Positions 33,150 through 43,702 of a DNA stretch of 64,000 nucleotides are shown here, piece after piece. Each line of letters opens with the position of its first letter. Within the stretch, counting starts at the first letter, position 1. Source of the stretch: Ocypus olens (Eukaryota; Arthropoda; Insecta; Coleoptera; Staphylinidae); assembly GCA_910593695.2 (NCBI GenBank), contig OU343059.1, positions 26,265,717 through 26,329,716 of the forward strand, written 5' to 3'. Made by a program: the position numbers and the translations under genes. Below the pieces are notes generated by a model. The model saw nothing but the letters and a program-made list of their open reading frames with translations, did not search any database and was not told the origin of the DNA.

Positions 33150-33620
33150 AAGTGTTGCAGTTTTTTTACGTGAGCTAGTAATTTCTGAAAATCCAAATTT
33201 TATAAGCGCGTAAAATCTTAATCCTACGACGGATTTTTACAATAGAAACGTAAAAATCTAGGCAATTTTATGTTCTTAAAAAAGCATCCAAACCATTTTA
33301 CAATATTTTTTTATATGTTGCAAATTGCAGTTGTTTCGCTGCGAGCAGGTTATTTTTGAAAATCCAAATTCTACACGCTTGTAATCCTCTGACGGATTTT
33401 TACAACTGAAACGTCAAAACCTACGCAGTTTTATGTTATTTAATAAAAGCATCCTAACCATTTTACAGTATTTTGTTAAGTGTTGGAATTGCAGTTGTTT
33501 CGCTGCGAGCAAATTATCTATGATAATATCGATATTAATAATAATAAAAATAAGTAATCTTTATTCTACTATAAATTACAAGCGTGCTTACTTAATCCTC
33601 CGACGGATTTTTGGTTGAAT
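33150..33620. repeat. Satellite S6, ~163-172-bp units, about three copies
   Basis: TTGCAGTTGTTTCGCTGCGA or its variant lies at about 33153, 33325 and 33488. Each is followed by GAAAATCCAAATT and CGACGGATTTTTACAA-like blocks. Confidence 0.8.
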
Positions 33621-33780
33621 CGATACACATTTTAAAAATGAATTGAGATTTTTCCATCTCAATTCATTCAAGAAATTTGCGATGAAATGACGAGTGCTTA
33701 AAATAAAATTTATCCTGCTGAAATTATAACCGCGAGTGCTATGTATTTGTTGAGATAATTTAACGAATAAGAACTATATA

Positions 33781-34901
33781 TACCGGGTGGACCATTTAAT
33801 GTGTTTTCAGGAAATATCTTCGAAACAAGAAACTTAAAAAAAAATGACCCAAACAAAAAATGATTGTATTGAAGGGGGCCATAATAACATAATTTTGTTT
33901 TTTTCATAGATGGCGCTGTTGTCGCTAAATCGAGGTCAACTTAGTTTTTTTAAATGGAAACCCCTACTTTTTATTAGAGAATTAGAGTCCTTGTTAAAAA
34001 ATGAGAAGAATTCACTCAGCTAACTTTTTCGTCAGAGTGATAGATGGCTCTGTAATCACGAGAAGAAGTTGTTGCATTTGGACGCTTGCGTATTCGAACT
34101 TCGCGCGCATGTGTGTGTGTGTGTGGTGTGTGTGTGTGTGTCAAAACATGACGTCGGCTGTATTTCCATGAATTACAATTTTAAATTGAAAAATAGCTGG
34201 AAATAGCTGGATTTTGATGCTTTCTTTGACTGAACAAAAGAAAATTTAGTTTGGTAATCAGTCGGTCTTCTGCATTGACGGGGAAAACGTTACAATGGTG
34301 CGGTATACTATCGCGGAAAAGGTCGACATGATTTTCGTGTATGGTGAAGCTAGACGCAATGCACTTGATGCGTGTGGCTTGTATCCTGATCGAGATCATC
34401 CGAGTCACATGACTTTTCTTCGGATCGTCAACTCATTTGTGGACACTGGCAGCCTAAAACGAACCAGACATCGAAGACGCACCGTAACCCAGGAGAATGC
34501 CGAAGTTGATATTTTAGCTGCAGTTGCAGTCAAACCCAACATAAGTTCTCGTCAACTGGCGCGGAGTTCAGGCACACACACACACGCGCACACATACACA
34601 CATGCGCGCGAAATTCGAATACGCAAGCGTCCAAATGAAACAACTTCTTTTCGCGATTACAGCGCCATCTATCACTCTGACGAAAAAGTTAACTGAGTGA
34701 TTTCTTCTCATTTTTTAACAAGGACTCTGATTCTGTCATAAAAAGTAGGGGTTTCCATTTAAAAAAACTAAGTAGACCTCGATTTAGCGACAACAGCGCC
34801 ATCTATGAAAAAAAAAAAATTATCATTTTTTGTTTGGGTCATTTTTTTTTAAGTTTCTTGTTTGGAAGATATTTCCTGAAAACACATTAAATGGTCCACC
34901 C

Positions 34902-34905
<4 letters not shown>
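33781..34905 (+). mobile_element. Mariner-type foldback with ~340-bp arms and truncated transposase
   Basis: The left end TACCGGGTGGACCATTTAAT is repeated inverted at the right end (ATTAAATGGTCCACCCGGTA, ending 34905). TA flanks both sides. The arms include CATAGATGGCGCTGTTGTCG, TCGTCAGAGTGATAGATGGC and a CA/TG tract, for about 340 bp each. Between them lies only the start of a transposase gene. Confidence 0.88.
34295..34572 (+). pseudogene. Transposase N-terminus (helix-turn-helix region only)
   Basis: The start at 34295 gives MVRYTIAEKVDMIFVYGEAR, then MTFLRIVNSFVDTGSLKRT and a second helix-turn-helix-like part ending NISSRQLARSSG. At that point the frame runs into the right inverted arm (a CA-repeat-encoded THTHAHTYTHAR), so the catalytic half is gone. 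The open frame continues to 34696 only by chance. Confidence 0.75.
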
Positions 34906-34963
<58 letters not shown>

Positions 34964-34964
34964 T
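34904..34964. repeat. (TA)n microsatellite
   Basis: About 26 TA units directly after the mariner-type foldback. The TA target duplication merges with it. Confidence 0.95.
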
Positions 34965-35688
34965 GGCAATTTATGTTAATTAGAAGTACAATGGGTGAAA
35001 GAGCATTGTTTATTTGTGAGGGAATTGGATGAAGCACCAATCGTCAAAATCGTGTGTGGGTAAAGTGAAAATGGTTGAACGCCACGGGAATCGCGAAATG
35101 CATGCCTGCACATTTACGAGTGGTACAAACACTGGGTTGTAGCCGTTAAAATGATATTTATAATTATTGTTGTGCATTAATAAATATTATTACTTACATT
35201 TAGTATACATTCCATACATTTCTGGCATTTCTTACATTATATTATAGGTTATAATTCTGACACATACACACACATACACGCACTACAGGCGACATAAAGT
35301 TTGGAGACCAATAACGGGTAATCGTTTAGTCACCGGAGCACTTATTTCCGACACACATAAAAGAGAAGTCGCCAAGTACACTAATATATAAATGTTTATT
35401 TCACACTATTAGAACATAATAGAACAAGATGGATATTAAATTCAATGCAATTCTGCAATTCACGCATCGCATCAGCGCTAACCGCACGCTTGCGACATCT
35501 CGCGGCCGAATTACGAACTGCAGTTCTATCAGTGTCACCGGCTTTAATTTCGAATGTACGAAACAATCTATAATTAGTGAAAAGACAATATTTACCTCCA
35601 TGGCACATGGGTCGGAATGACAATCGAGAACAATTTTTCACGCAGAAGCGTGTCCGAAACGGATTTCAGCCATATTTACACCTGCATG
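34965..35688. other. Upstream of the LINE, possibly including its 5' UTR
   Basis: No protein recognised. The 5' border of the LINE is not visible. Small open frames at 35396-35641 on both strands lack domain features. CACATACACACACATACACG lies at 35262. Confidence 0.35.
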
Positions 35689-36478
35689 ATGGAGCATAGT
35701 AGTGTGTGTTTAATTTGCAAGGTGGATATTAGAAAAGACAGTTCAAAATGAAAGTGTAACCAGTGCAAAAATGTAGTGCATGCCGGCTGCTTCCGTAATA
35801 AGGGAAGAAAACACATGGAATTAACGGATGATGATGTATTTACTTGTTGTAAAAATCTGGACGACAACACTAACCTAGAAACCATGGGGGAAAATACTGA
35901 TAAAGATGTTTCACCGAATCAAAATGTAAGTGAAATAAATTATCTCAAAGAAATAATTCAGTTAAAAAATCAAATCATACTGGAAATGAAAGGAAATAAT
36001 GAAATTTTATTAAAACATATTCAGTTAATGGAAATTCACTATAAAGAGCCATCTGTCGTTAATTCGGTTAACAACGGTTTAGAGTTGAAACATGATGTTC
36101 ATAAAAATAGAAATAGGCTGAGAGCGAACCAAGTAGATCACAGCGAGAAGTCACCATACAGGAAACTGTAAAAATTAGAGTTCTGTCCCTCTGCTGGAGG
36201 GAACCAAAAACAAGTTCTGTACCAACTACCAAAAGAAAAACATTGAATTCAAACAAAATAGAGAAACAAGTGGAGTTCGAGGAAAGCAACAAAAATAACG
36301 AGAAGAAAAAACGCATCGCGAGTAATTCGGAATGTTCGGATTCTGCTGATAAAACATTTTTATCAACAAACACACTGAAACTGCGGAATGGCGACTACTT
36401 CAAAATCAAAAGAAAAAGAGCTACGTTAAAATCGGAGAGGCAACTAACACATCGATCAAAGGAGCACCCCTAAAAAGA
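35689..36478 (+). pseudogene. LINE ORF1 with PHD-type zinc finger and coiled coil
   Basis: From the ATG at 35689 the frame reads a Cys/His finger (CLIC, CNQC, HAGC, then CC) of PHD type, known in ORF1 of some CR1/Jockey-group LINEs. A TGA falls inside the finger at 35749, after KDSSK. Then follow a predicted coiled coil (NYLKEIIQLKNQIILEMKGN, about 35939) and a basic, Lys/Arg-rich stretch (about 36243-36473, KIEKQVEFEESNKNNEKKKR). A frame change lies near 36171-36240. ORF1 proteins bind the element's RNA. It precedes ORF2 on the same strand. Confidence 0.7.
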
Positions 36479-36699
36479 AAAGGTCACCTACATGTATACA
36501 GGGTACACAAGGATACTACCGAAGAGATGATGTTAAAATATTTAACTGCAGAAAAAGGATTTACTAACATTAACCAAACACCCGGACAAATATGCTTCCT
36601 TTAAAATATCGTTTCCAATAGAAGACCTCGAGAAAATTAAAAATTCCTGTACTATGGGAGTCTGGTATAAGATACGAGCGTTTTTTTCCCAAAACTACG

Positions 36700-39351
36700 C
36701 AGAAAATTGACCCAGACTTAGAAAAACAATCAATAAGCATATTTTATGCTAACATTCAATCTGTTCGGAACAAAATAAACGAATTAGATTCATTTTTTCA
36801 TGAATTAAGCTACAGATATGACATTATAATGTTAACGGAACATTGGCTTTCAAATCAAGAAGCTGATTTAGATAAAATAAATGGAAGGGAAGCGGTCTCA
36901 TACTATTGTAGGACATCCTCAAATCATGGTGGTATAATTTAATCCATCCGGAATTATATGGTCAGGATGAATGCTGGATCTCTCAACTTTCTCATGAGAA
37001 AAACTGTGAACTGTGCGGCACATATATTTTAAAAATTAATACTTTAATAATAACGGTGTATAGATCCCCAACAGGTGACTTTGGTATATTTTTGAAAATA
37101 ATTAATAACTTACTAGAAAAACTACCTCACAGAAAATTTTATATACTTTTAGCGGGAGATTTTAATGTCAACTTCCTTTCAAATGATAATAAATCGACTG
37201 CATTACTAGATTTATTTAATGGATACGATCTGAGTCAAAACGTCTATTTTTCGACTGGCGGGGTAAATTGTATTGATAATATATTTAACGAAGTTGTAAA
37301 AATTCCGAAGGGATCACTAACTGATCATGATGCAATTTCGTGTTCAATTAAAGTGGATAGCACAACAAATTCCTGTATGAATGTTACGTTTAGGCCAATA
37401 ACCACCGCGGGTAAAATTCAATTTTACAATCTCATAAGTAAGCTGGATTGGAAGTTTTTAAATTCAACCGACAACTGCGATGTTAAAACAGAACAGCTAT
37501 TGCAAATGTTAATATTTTACTACGAAATGTCATTTAGTGAGCAAACTCTAAAACAAAAGAAGTTATTTAGTACAAATTGGTATAATAAATATTTAAAAAA
37601 TATGCGGGAAACACGAGACTTGGTTAAATTCAAAATATAGGAATGAGATTAAAGAGAAAAAAAATCAAAGCTAACGATGAATATATTAAAAATTCCCCTA
37701 ATAATATTGAATCTATGTGGAAAATAGTAAATTCACAAAGAAAGAAAACAACTCAAAAACCAAAAACAGATATAACAGCAAACGACTTTAATATTTTTTT
37801 TATTACAGTTATAAATGATATCATGTAAATACAACTCCACAATTAATCCTTGCATGTAGCCAGTATTTTGAATTCAAGGAAGTATCTGAGGTGCAAGTCA
37901 GAGATATAGTAGAATCAATTAAAAATAAAACTAGTAGAGACGTCTATGGTCTATCACCAATTATTCTAAAATCAGTAAAAGACATAGTCATCCAGCCACT
38001 CACTAAACTTATCAATCAATGTATACGTGAAAACAAATTTCCAGATTGCCTTAAATTATCCAAATGTGTACAAATTCTCAAGAAAGGAGACCATACTGAT
38101 CGCAATAATTATAGACCAGTTTCGATAATTCCGGTCATAGCAAAAATTAGAATTTTTTGAGTCGAATAATCTCTTTTCCGACAAACAATATGGCTTCCGA
38201 AAGGGAAGATCAACAATCAATGCTATGGTAGAGCTGATCGACAACATCATGAATGGTCTAGAGGAAAAATCATTTATTTTAGTAAATTTTATTGACTTAT
38301 CGAAGGCATTCGATTGCATATCCCATCAATTACTAATAAATAAACTTTATTATTATAACTTTTTGCCATCTAGTTGTCGGATGATTATGTCTTATCTGTC
38401 CAACAGAAGGCAAGTAGTCTTATATGAAAACAACTTATCACAAGAAATGGTTATTGATCATGGTATACACCAGGGATCACATCTAGGCCCATTATTGTTT
38501 CTCATATATGCCAATGACTTCCCGAATATTGTTAATAATACTTGTATCAAGGTAACACTATTCTCAGATGATACATCCATTTCAATAACAAACACTGAAG
38601 TAAAACATGTACTTACTATGGAAAGTGAAGCTCGCAATCACTACAAAAACTGGTTTATTTCAAATAAATTAAGTATGAATGAATAAAAAACAATCAGACT
38701 GTTATTTACTTTAAGAGCTTTTGAAGAAGAATTGGAGGAAGGTTCAGCTAAATTTCTCGGTTTGTATATAGATGAAAATCTAAGGTGGAATGTCCATGTA
38801 AATAACTTGGCAAGTAAATTCTCTAAACACATATTCGTAATCAGAAACTTGTCTCAATGTGTATCTAAAGATATTTTAAAAACATCTTATTATGCACTAT
38901 GTCATTCTTTACTTTCTTATGGACTACTAATCTGGGGACATTCGGCAGCCGCTAAAAGGATATTCTCTTTGCAAGGAAGGGTGGTAAGGATAATGTCTAA
39001 TTTATCATATAAGGAAAATTGTAAACAGAAATTTATATAAATGATAATATTAACTTTGCCCACATATTAAGTTGTTTATTATGGGCAAAGGAATATAATT
39101 TTAACTATTGCACAAATAATACATTTCACAATTATCCAACAAGCAAAAATAATGACATCCGACTCGAGCATAGCAGACTATCCTTGTCTCAGAATGGTAC
39201 GAGATATTACGCACCAAAATTTTATAATAAATTGCCACCAGATGTAAAACAACTTAATTTTAAAATGTATAAAGCACGCATTCAAAATGTATTATTAGCA
39301 AAAGCTTTTTATAGTGTGGATGAGTTTTTATCTGATTGTACCTGTTTTTAA
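36700..39351 (+). pseudogene. LINE ORF2: endonuclease plus reverse transcriptase, broken
   Basis: Endonuclease domain: ISIFYANIQSVRNKINELDS (about 36730), LTEHWLSNQ (about 36832), VYRSPTGDF (about 37056), LLAGDFNVNF (about 37148), final motif SLTDHDAISC (about 37316). RT domain: NNYRPVSIIPVIAKI (about 38104); motif A NFIDLSKAFDCISHQLL (about 38285); motif B GIHQGSHLGPLLFLIYANDF (about 38463); motif C LFSDDTSI (SDD instead of ADD, about 38558). C-terminal tail: FLGLYIDENLRWNVHVNNLA (about 38753), RYYAPKFYNKLPPDVKQ (about 39201), stop 39349-39351. Several frameshifts and stops (near 36935, 37640, 37828, 38160, 38686, 39040) kill it. Order and motifs fit the Jockey/CR1 group. Confidence 0.88.
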
Positions 39352-39668
39352 ATTTGTTCATAAACCTTACTGTCATTTTATTGTGTTTTAACATATTTAT
39401 TATTTTAATACGTTTGAACGTCTTGTATTGTAATTTTATCATTTTTAACATATTTATGATTTTAATACGTTTGGACGTCTTTATATTGTCATTTTATTAT
39501 TTTTAATATATTTATTATTTTAATATTTGTTTGTCTCGGTAATTTTAAACTTAAGATTTTTAACTGTATTACACTAAGATTTATTTTATAACATTATTAC
39601 ATTACTCTCTGTGACTTGTGTAAACGACTGTAGTAGCACCAATAAATTTTGATTGATTGATTGATTGA
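39352..39668 (+). mobile_element. LINE 3' UTR and (TTGA)n tail
   Basis: An untranslated region with two copies of TTTTAATACGTTTGRACGTC (near 39400 and 39458) ends in GCACCAATAAATTTTGATTG and four TTGA units (39648-39668). GCACCAATAAA is shared with the LINE tail at 8556, so the two are related families. Confidence 0.8.
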
Positions 39669-40650
39669 CATATATTCTTCTAAAATGAGTTGGGGTTTTA
39701 AAAATCCACTTCTTCTCAAGATACTTACAGAATTTTAAAGATTTTGATTTTTAAAACGTCCGACATTCGGACAAAAAAATTGAAAACTTGTAAAAATGTT
39801 TTTTTTTAACATTAATTTAAAAATCTCGCTCATCTAAAATAACATTGGTTTCTGAAAATTCACCAATTTTCAAGTGAGTTGCGGATGTTTCAAATATTTG
39901 ATTTTCGAGTTGTCTAACATTTGGACATTGAAAGAGAAAAAATAGGAAACGTGTAGAAACAATTTCAAAAAGATTAAACCTAACTAAGAAAATATCACTC
40001 TTCTCAAAAAAGTTCGGTTTTATCCACTTATTTTTAAACGAATTACATTTTTTTCTTATTTTTAATTATCGAACAAATAATACTTGGACGTTGGAAAAGA
40101 AAATAACATTAAAAAAATAGGAAACCTGTAGGATTTTTTTTTTAAATTAAGTCTAATTAACAAAACTTTATTTTCCTAACATAAGTTGAGATTTTGAAAA
40201 CCCATCTGTTTTCAAGAGAGTTACAAATTTTTTAAATTTTTAATTTTCGGAACAACTAATATTTGGACGTTGGAAAATAAAGAAAAATTAAAATATAGGA
40301 AACGTGGGAATTTTTAAAAAAAATTAGGTCTAATGAAGAAAATTTCAATCTTCTAAAATAAGTTCGGGTTTTGAAAAACCGTCTCTTTTCAAGAGAGTTA
40401 GAGATTTTTTAATCTTCGACATTCGGCCAAAAATTGGAAACGTGTAAAAAAATTTTTTTCGAAAAATTATTCTTATTTAAAAAATCTCGCTCTTCTAAAA
40501 TACCATTGGTGTTTGAAAATTCACCAATTTTCAAGCGAGTTGCAGATGTTTCAAATGTTAAATTTTCGAGACGTCAAACATTTGGACATCGAAAGAGAAA
40601 AGATAGGAAAAGTCTGGAAAAAATTTCACACAAAAATTATACATAATTAA
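39669..40650. repeat. Satellite S7, ~165-178-bp units, about six copies
   Basis: The core TTTTCAAGTGAGTTGCGGAT (or GAGAGTTA variant) lies at about 39714, 39871, 40043, 40208, 40386 and 40531. Each has TTGGACRTTGRAAGA and AAATAGGAAACGTG. The core resembles that of S5. Confidence 0.85.
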
Positions 40651-41107
40651 CTCATTAACGCCTGAATTATATGTTTCCTATACTCCAAGTTCAATGCCAA
40701 TTGACAGTGACGAAAAAAAAAATAGACGAGATCCATATTCGGGTATTTTTAAGGGTGCTCTTTCGATCGGTACCACTAAAAATTCACAGAAAACTCATAA
40801 AAGCATTAATTTTTGAGTTTTAAGTTCAAAAATCGTGATTTCTTACGGTATTTTTTTTCTGCACAGTGATTTCCACTTTGAAATCCCTTTCCTAGTTACG
40901 TGAAAGTTGTGAAAAGCGTATAATTGGACCTGAAACTTGAAATGTATGTACCTAAAAAAATGAATTTCAACATAGCGGATCCAATATGGCGTTCGAAATG
41001 ATGCATTGACAAGGTAAAAATTCATGATTTTGTTACTCCAAAACGGTGAACTTTAAGAAAAAATTGTATAGAACAAGAAGTGTTTGGAATTGTTCAGGGA
41101 GTACATG
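40651..41107. other. AT-rich sequence, no gene seen
   Basis: No recognised gene. Near 41030-41107 is a copy of a segment repeated at about 41370-41460 (AGAACAAGAAGTGTTTGGAA and AGAACAAAAAGTATTTGGAA). Confidence 0.4.
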
Positions 41108-41722
41108 TAAATTTTTTCAGAATTTTTCGGTTTTCCTGAAAATGGCCCCAATAAAAAAGATGTGCCATTGCGCAAAGATGTAAACTTGGGGGTTTTCGGG
41201 GTCGCTAATTAAAAGAATGTCAACAGAATTGTAAAAGTCCAGTACCGCGAAATACATGTAAACTTGACAAACTGACCTGAACTTTGTTACTCGGGGGTTT
41301 TCGGAGTCGCCGATCACAACCATGTCAACGGATTTCTAAAATTCCAAGTTGGCGACGTAGTACCGCACTTGCGTTGGTAAAAATCGTGAACTTGAAAAAA
41401 TTTGATAGAACAAAAAGTATTTGGAATCATTCAAGGAGTGCCTGCAAATTTCTTCAGAATTTTTGAAGACATTTTTGGGTTTTCAAAAAAAGGTCCGCAA
41501 CCAAAAAAAAAAACAAAAACATGTTCGAAAATGGTCAGGGTCCAGGAAACCTTCGGGTAACAAACTTTAGGTCGATTTGTCAAGTTTACATGTATTTCGC
41601 ATCTATTCAAGAAATCATAATCCATTGCGTCTTGCGGTCGCCGATAGGTGGCGCAAGGGCACATGTTTTTTTTTATTGGGCCCATTTTCTGGAAAACCCA
41701 AAAATTCTGAAAAAATTAAATT
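41108..41722. repeat. Foldback with ~70-bp outer arms and further inner matches
   Basis: AATTTTTTCAGAATTTTTCG with GGCCCCAATAAAAAAGATGT (41116) is matched inverted near 41655-41722. Further in, GCGAAATACATGTAAACTTG (41248) matches CAAGTTTACATGTATTTCGC (41581-41600) inverted. Open frames on both strands here follow from this symmetry. Confidence 0.65.
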
Positions 41723-42164
41723 AATTATTATTTAAGAAATGAGACAAATTCCACCAGAAATATTTCAAAATGTAAGGGATGGGTTTTATCACCGATTAGC
41801 TTTTTGCCAAGAGAGGAACGGTGCGCATTTTGAAAAATACATTAAATAAATTCAATTTCTGAAATAAAAAACAAAAAAAACAAATTATTTTTACACAATC
41901 GTAAAGAGAATACAAAGTACTACAAATTTAGTGAAAGAAAAAAATGGTTTCCATTTAAAAAAAATCACGATGACGTCATTACGCAAAGGGATAAGGGCAT
42001 GGACAATTGACAATTTTCAGAAAAGATGCACGTTCAAAAAATAAGGTTGACGTTTCGGAGGATTTTGGCCGCAGATGATGATGAATTTTTTATTTGGATG
42101 TCTATTGTATTTAGTAGGTATTTATTATGTATTATTGAGTACAATAAATGTTAATTACTGTTAT
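41723..42164. other. AT-rich sequence, no gene seen
   Basis: No recognised gene or repeat boundary, apart from the octamer ACTGTTAT at 42157-42164, which is the left target duplication of the next MITE. Confidence 0.35.
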
Positions 42165-42330
42165 CAGTGACGGTTCGCGGGATTTTTTCTGGTACGGCCG
42201 AGGAACAAGAGGTGGTAATACAGATAGGTAGGGTCAGTTGCAGAGACGGCTGGCTGCGTGACCGCACCTATCTGTATTACCACCTCTTGTTCCTCGGCCG
42301 TACCAGAAAAAAACCCGCGAATCGTCACCG
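42165..42330. mobile_element. Palindromic hAT-type MITE with 8-bp duplication
   Basis: Terminus CAGTGACGGTTCGCGGG. The two arms of about 65 bp differ at only a few positions and include CTGGTACGGCCGAGGAACAA and GAGGTGGTAATACAGATAGG. Flanks ACTGTTAT and ATTGTTAT match 7 of 8, as for a hAT-type duplication. A non-autonomous element, almost completely self-complementary. Confidence 0.85.
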
Positions 42331-42639
42331 ATTGTTATTAAAAGGCGTGTATTGTTAATGATTACATCGATTTTAAATTTTCATCAATAAAATTAAAACA
42401 TCACAATTAAATTTCACACAAATTTCTATTTTATATAACAGAAAACTACTTTATGCTTAATTATAGATTTTGAAATAAGATATTATATTAGTGGTTTCTG
42501 TAGCAGATAATTCTTAAAATAAGAAGTTTTCTATCTTATATTACAGATTCATTGGCGTTCATGCAAATAAATTAATTTAAAAACGAACGCTAACAAATAT
42601 TACAGATGCCTGCAACGGCAAAATGCAACAGCCTTCTTT

Positions 42640-43312
42640 CTAGTTGCGTCATCTTTCTTAAATACATGTGTGACTACTAGATGGCGCCAGCAGAAAGAAT
42701 GCGTATTAAAAATAAAATCAAACATAACACCAACAAAATCAAATTCTAAAATCGATTTTTCAGACTTTGAACGGCCGTAGGGGCTATAAGAAGAACCCAA
42801 ATTGATCGCAGTTTGCAAATCTTTGCTCCTTATGTGCAAATTAGCCGGAATCAATTAACATTCGCGATTTAAATTTTTTGACGAAAACCTGAAAGTCTAC
42901 CCTTCTTACTTTTGTTCAAAAATTGTATTTAAAATGACTTCCTAAAAACAACACTGGTTTGATTCGGAGTTTCTACACGTCACTGAAAGTTCTCATTAAA
43001 ACCCATCAGAAAATGTACTTGCAAAAGCAGGGGCAGCTCGTTATATAGAACCAAGGGGCTATGGCACCACCTATAGTTTCAAGCTCAGCAAGAATTTTTA
43101 ATTAATTCTTAAAACACTTTTTCGCCAGTTACTTTGGTCTAGGAAGATAAATCGTATATTCTATAAGTGGCTCTACCATCAACATGTTATACGAGTTATA
43201 CTGTGTAAAACAACAAATATCAATTTGAAGCACATGGCGCGTTCGCAAAGAAAACTTGAAAATGCAAAAAATTGGAAATAGTAACTTTTTAATAATCATC
43301 CTAGTCTATTAA
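42640..43312 (+). repeat. Repeat R segments
   Basis: Contains CTACTAGATGGCGCCAGCAG (42677), AACGGCCGTAGGGGCTA (42770), GACGAAAACCTGAA (42880) and ATAATCATCCTAGTCTATTA (43292), matching R elsewhere. It is interrupted by the MITE at 43028-43203. The piggyBac-like element starts at 43313. Confidence 0.7.
43028..43203. mobile_element. hAT-type MITE, second subfamily
   Basis: Starts CAGGGGCAGCTCGTTATATA and shares GTTTCAAGCTCAGCAAGAAT and GGTCTAGGAAGATAAATCGT with the MITE at 63732-63943. The right end is degenerate (ACGAGTTATACTG). Flanks TGCAAAAG / TGTAAAAC match 6 of 8. Confidence 0.7.
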
Positions 43313-43702
43313 CCTTTAATAGTCACTAGGGGTGTGATACACCCCAGCCTTTTTTCGACGTTGAATAAAGTCCTGAAATTGAAAGTAAACGGGACATGTT
43401 ACTCCATCTACAGATAGTTTGAACCTTCTATTGTGGACCCCAATAGATATTATTTGAGCTCACGCGTCAGTGTTAATGTGGTACCTGTTCGAGTCAATTC
43501 GTGAAAAATTGTGGGGTGTACGACACCCCGTGTGATCATTGTGCCAGCAATAAAAATCTGAGCATTTTCTTCTCTGTGGATTATTCCGAGATTGCCGAAT
43601 CAAAAGCGCTGCGATATTTGTTCCAGAAGAAGCGACAAAAAGTCGCACATGCTATGTCACAGTTGCGAGAGGTCGATGTGCGACATACATCGCACATATT
43701 TA

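Noticed and set aside
35090..35330. Possible solo LTR ending before GGCGACATAAAGTTTGGAG
   Set aside because: The string recalls primer-binding regions, but no second LTR, no TG...CA pair with duplication and no retroviral-type gene could be shown.
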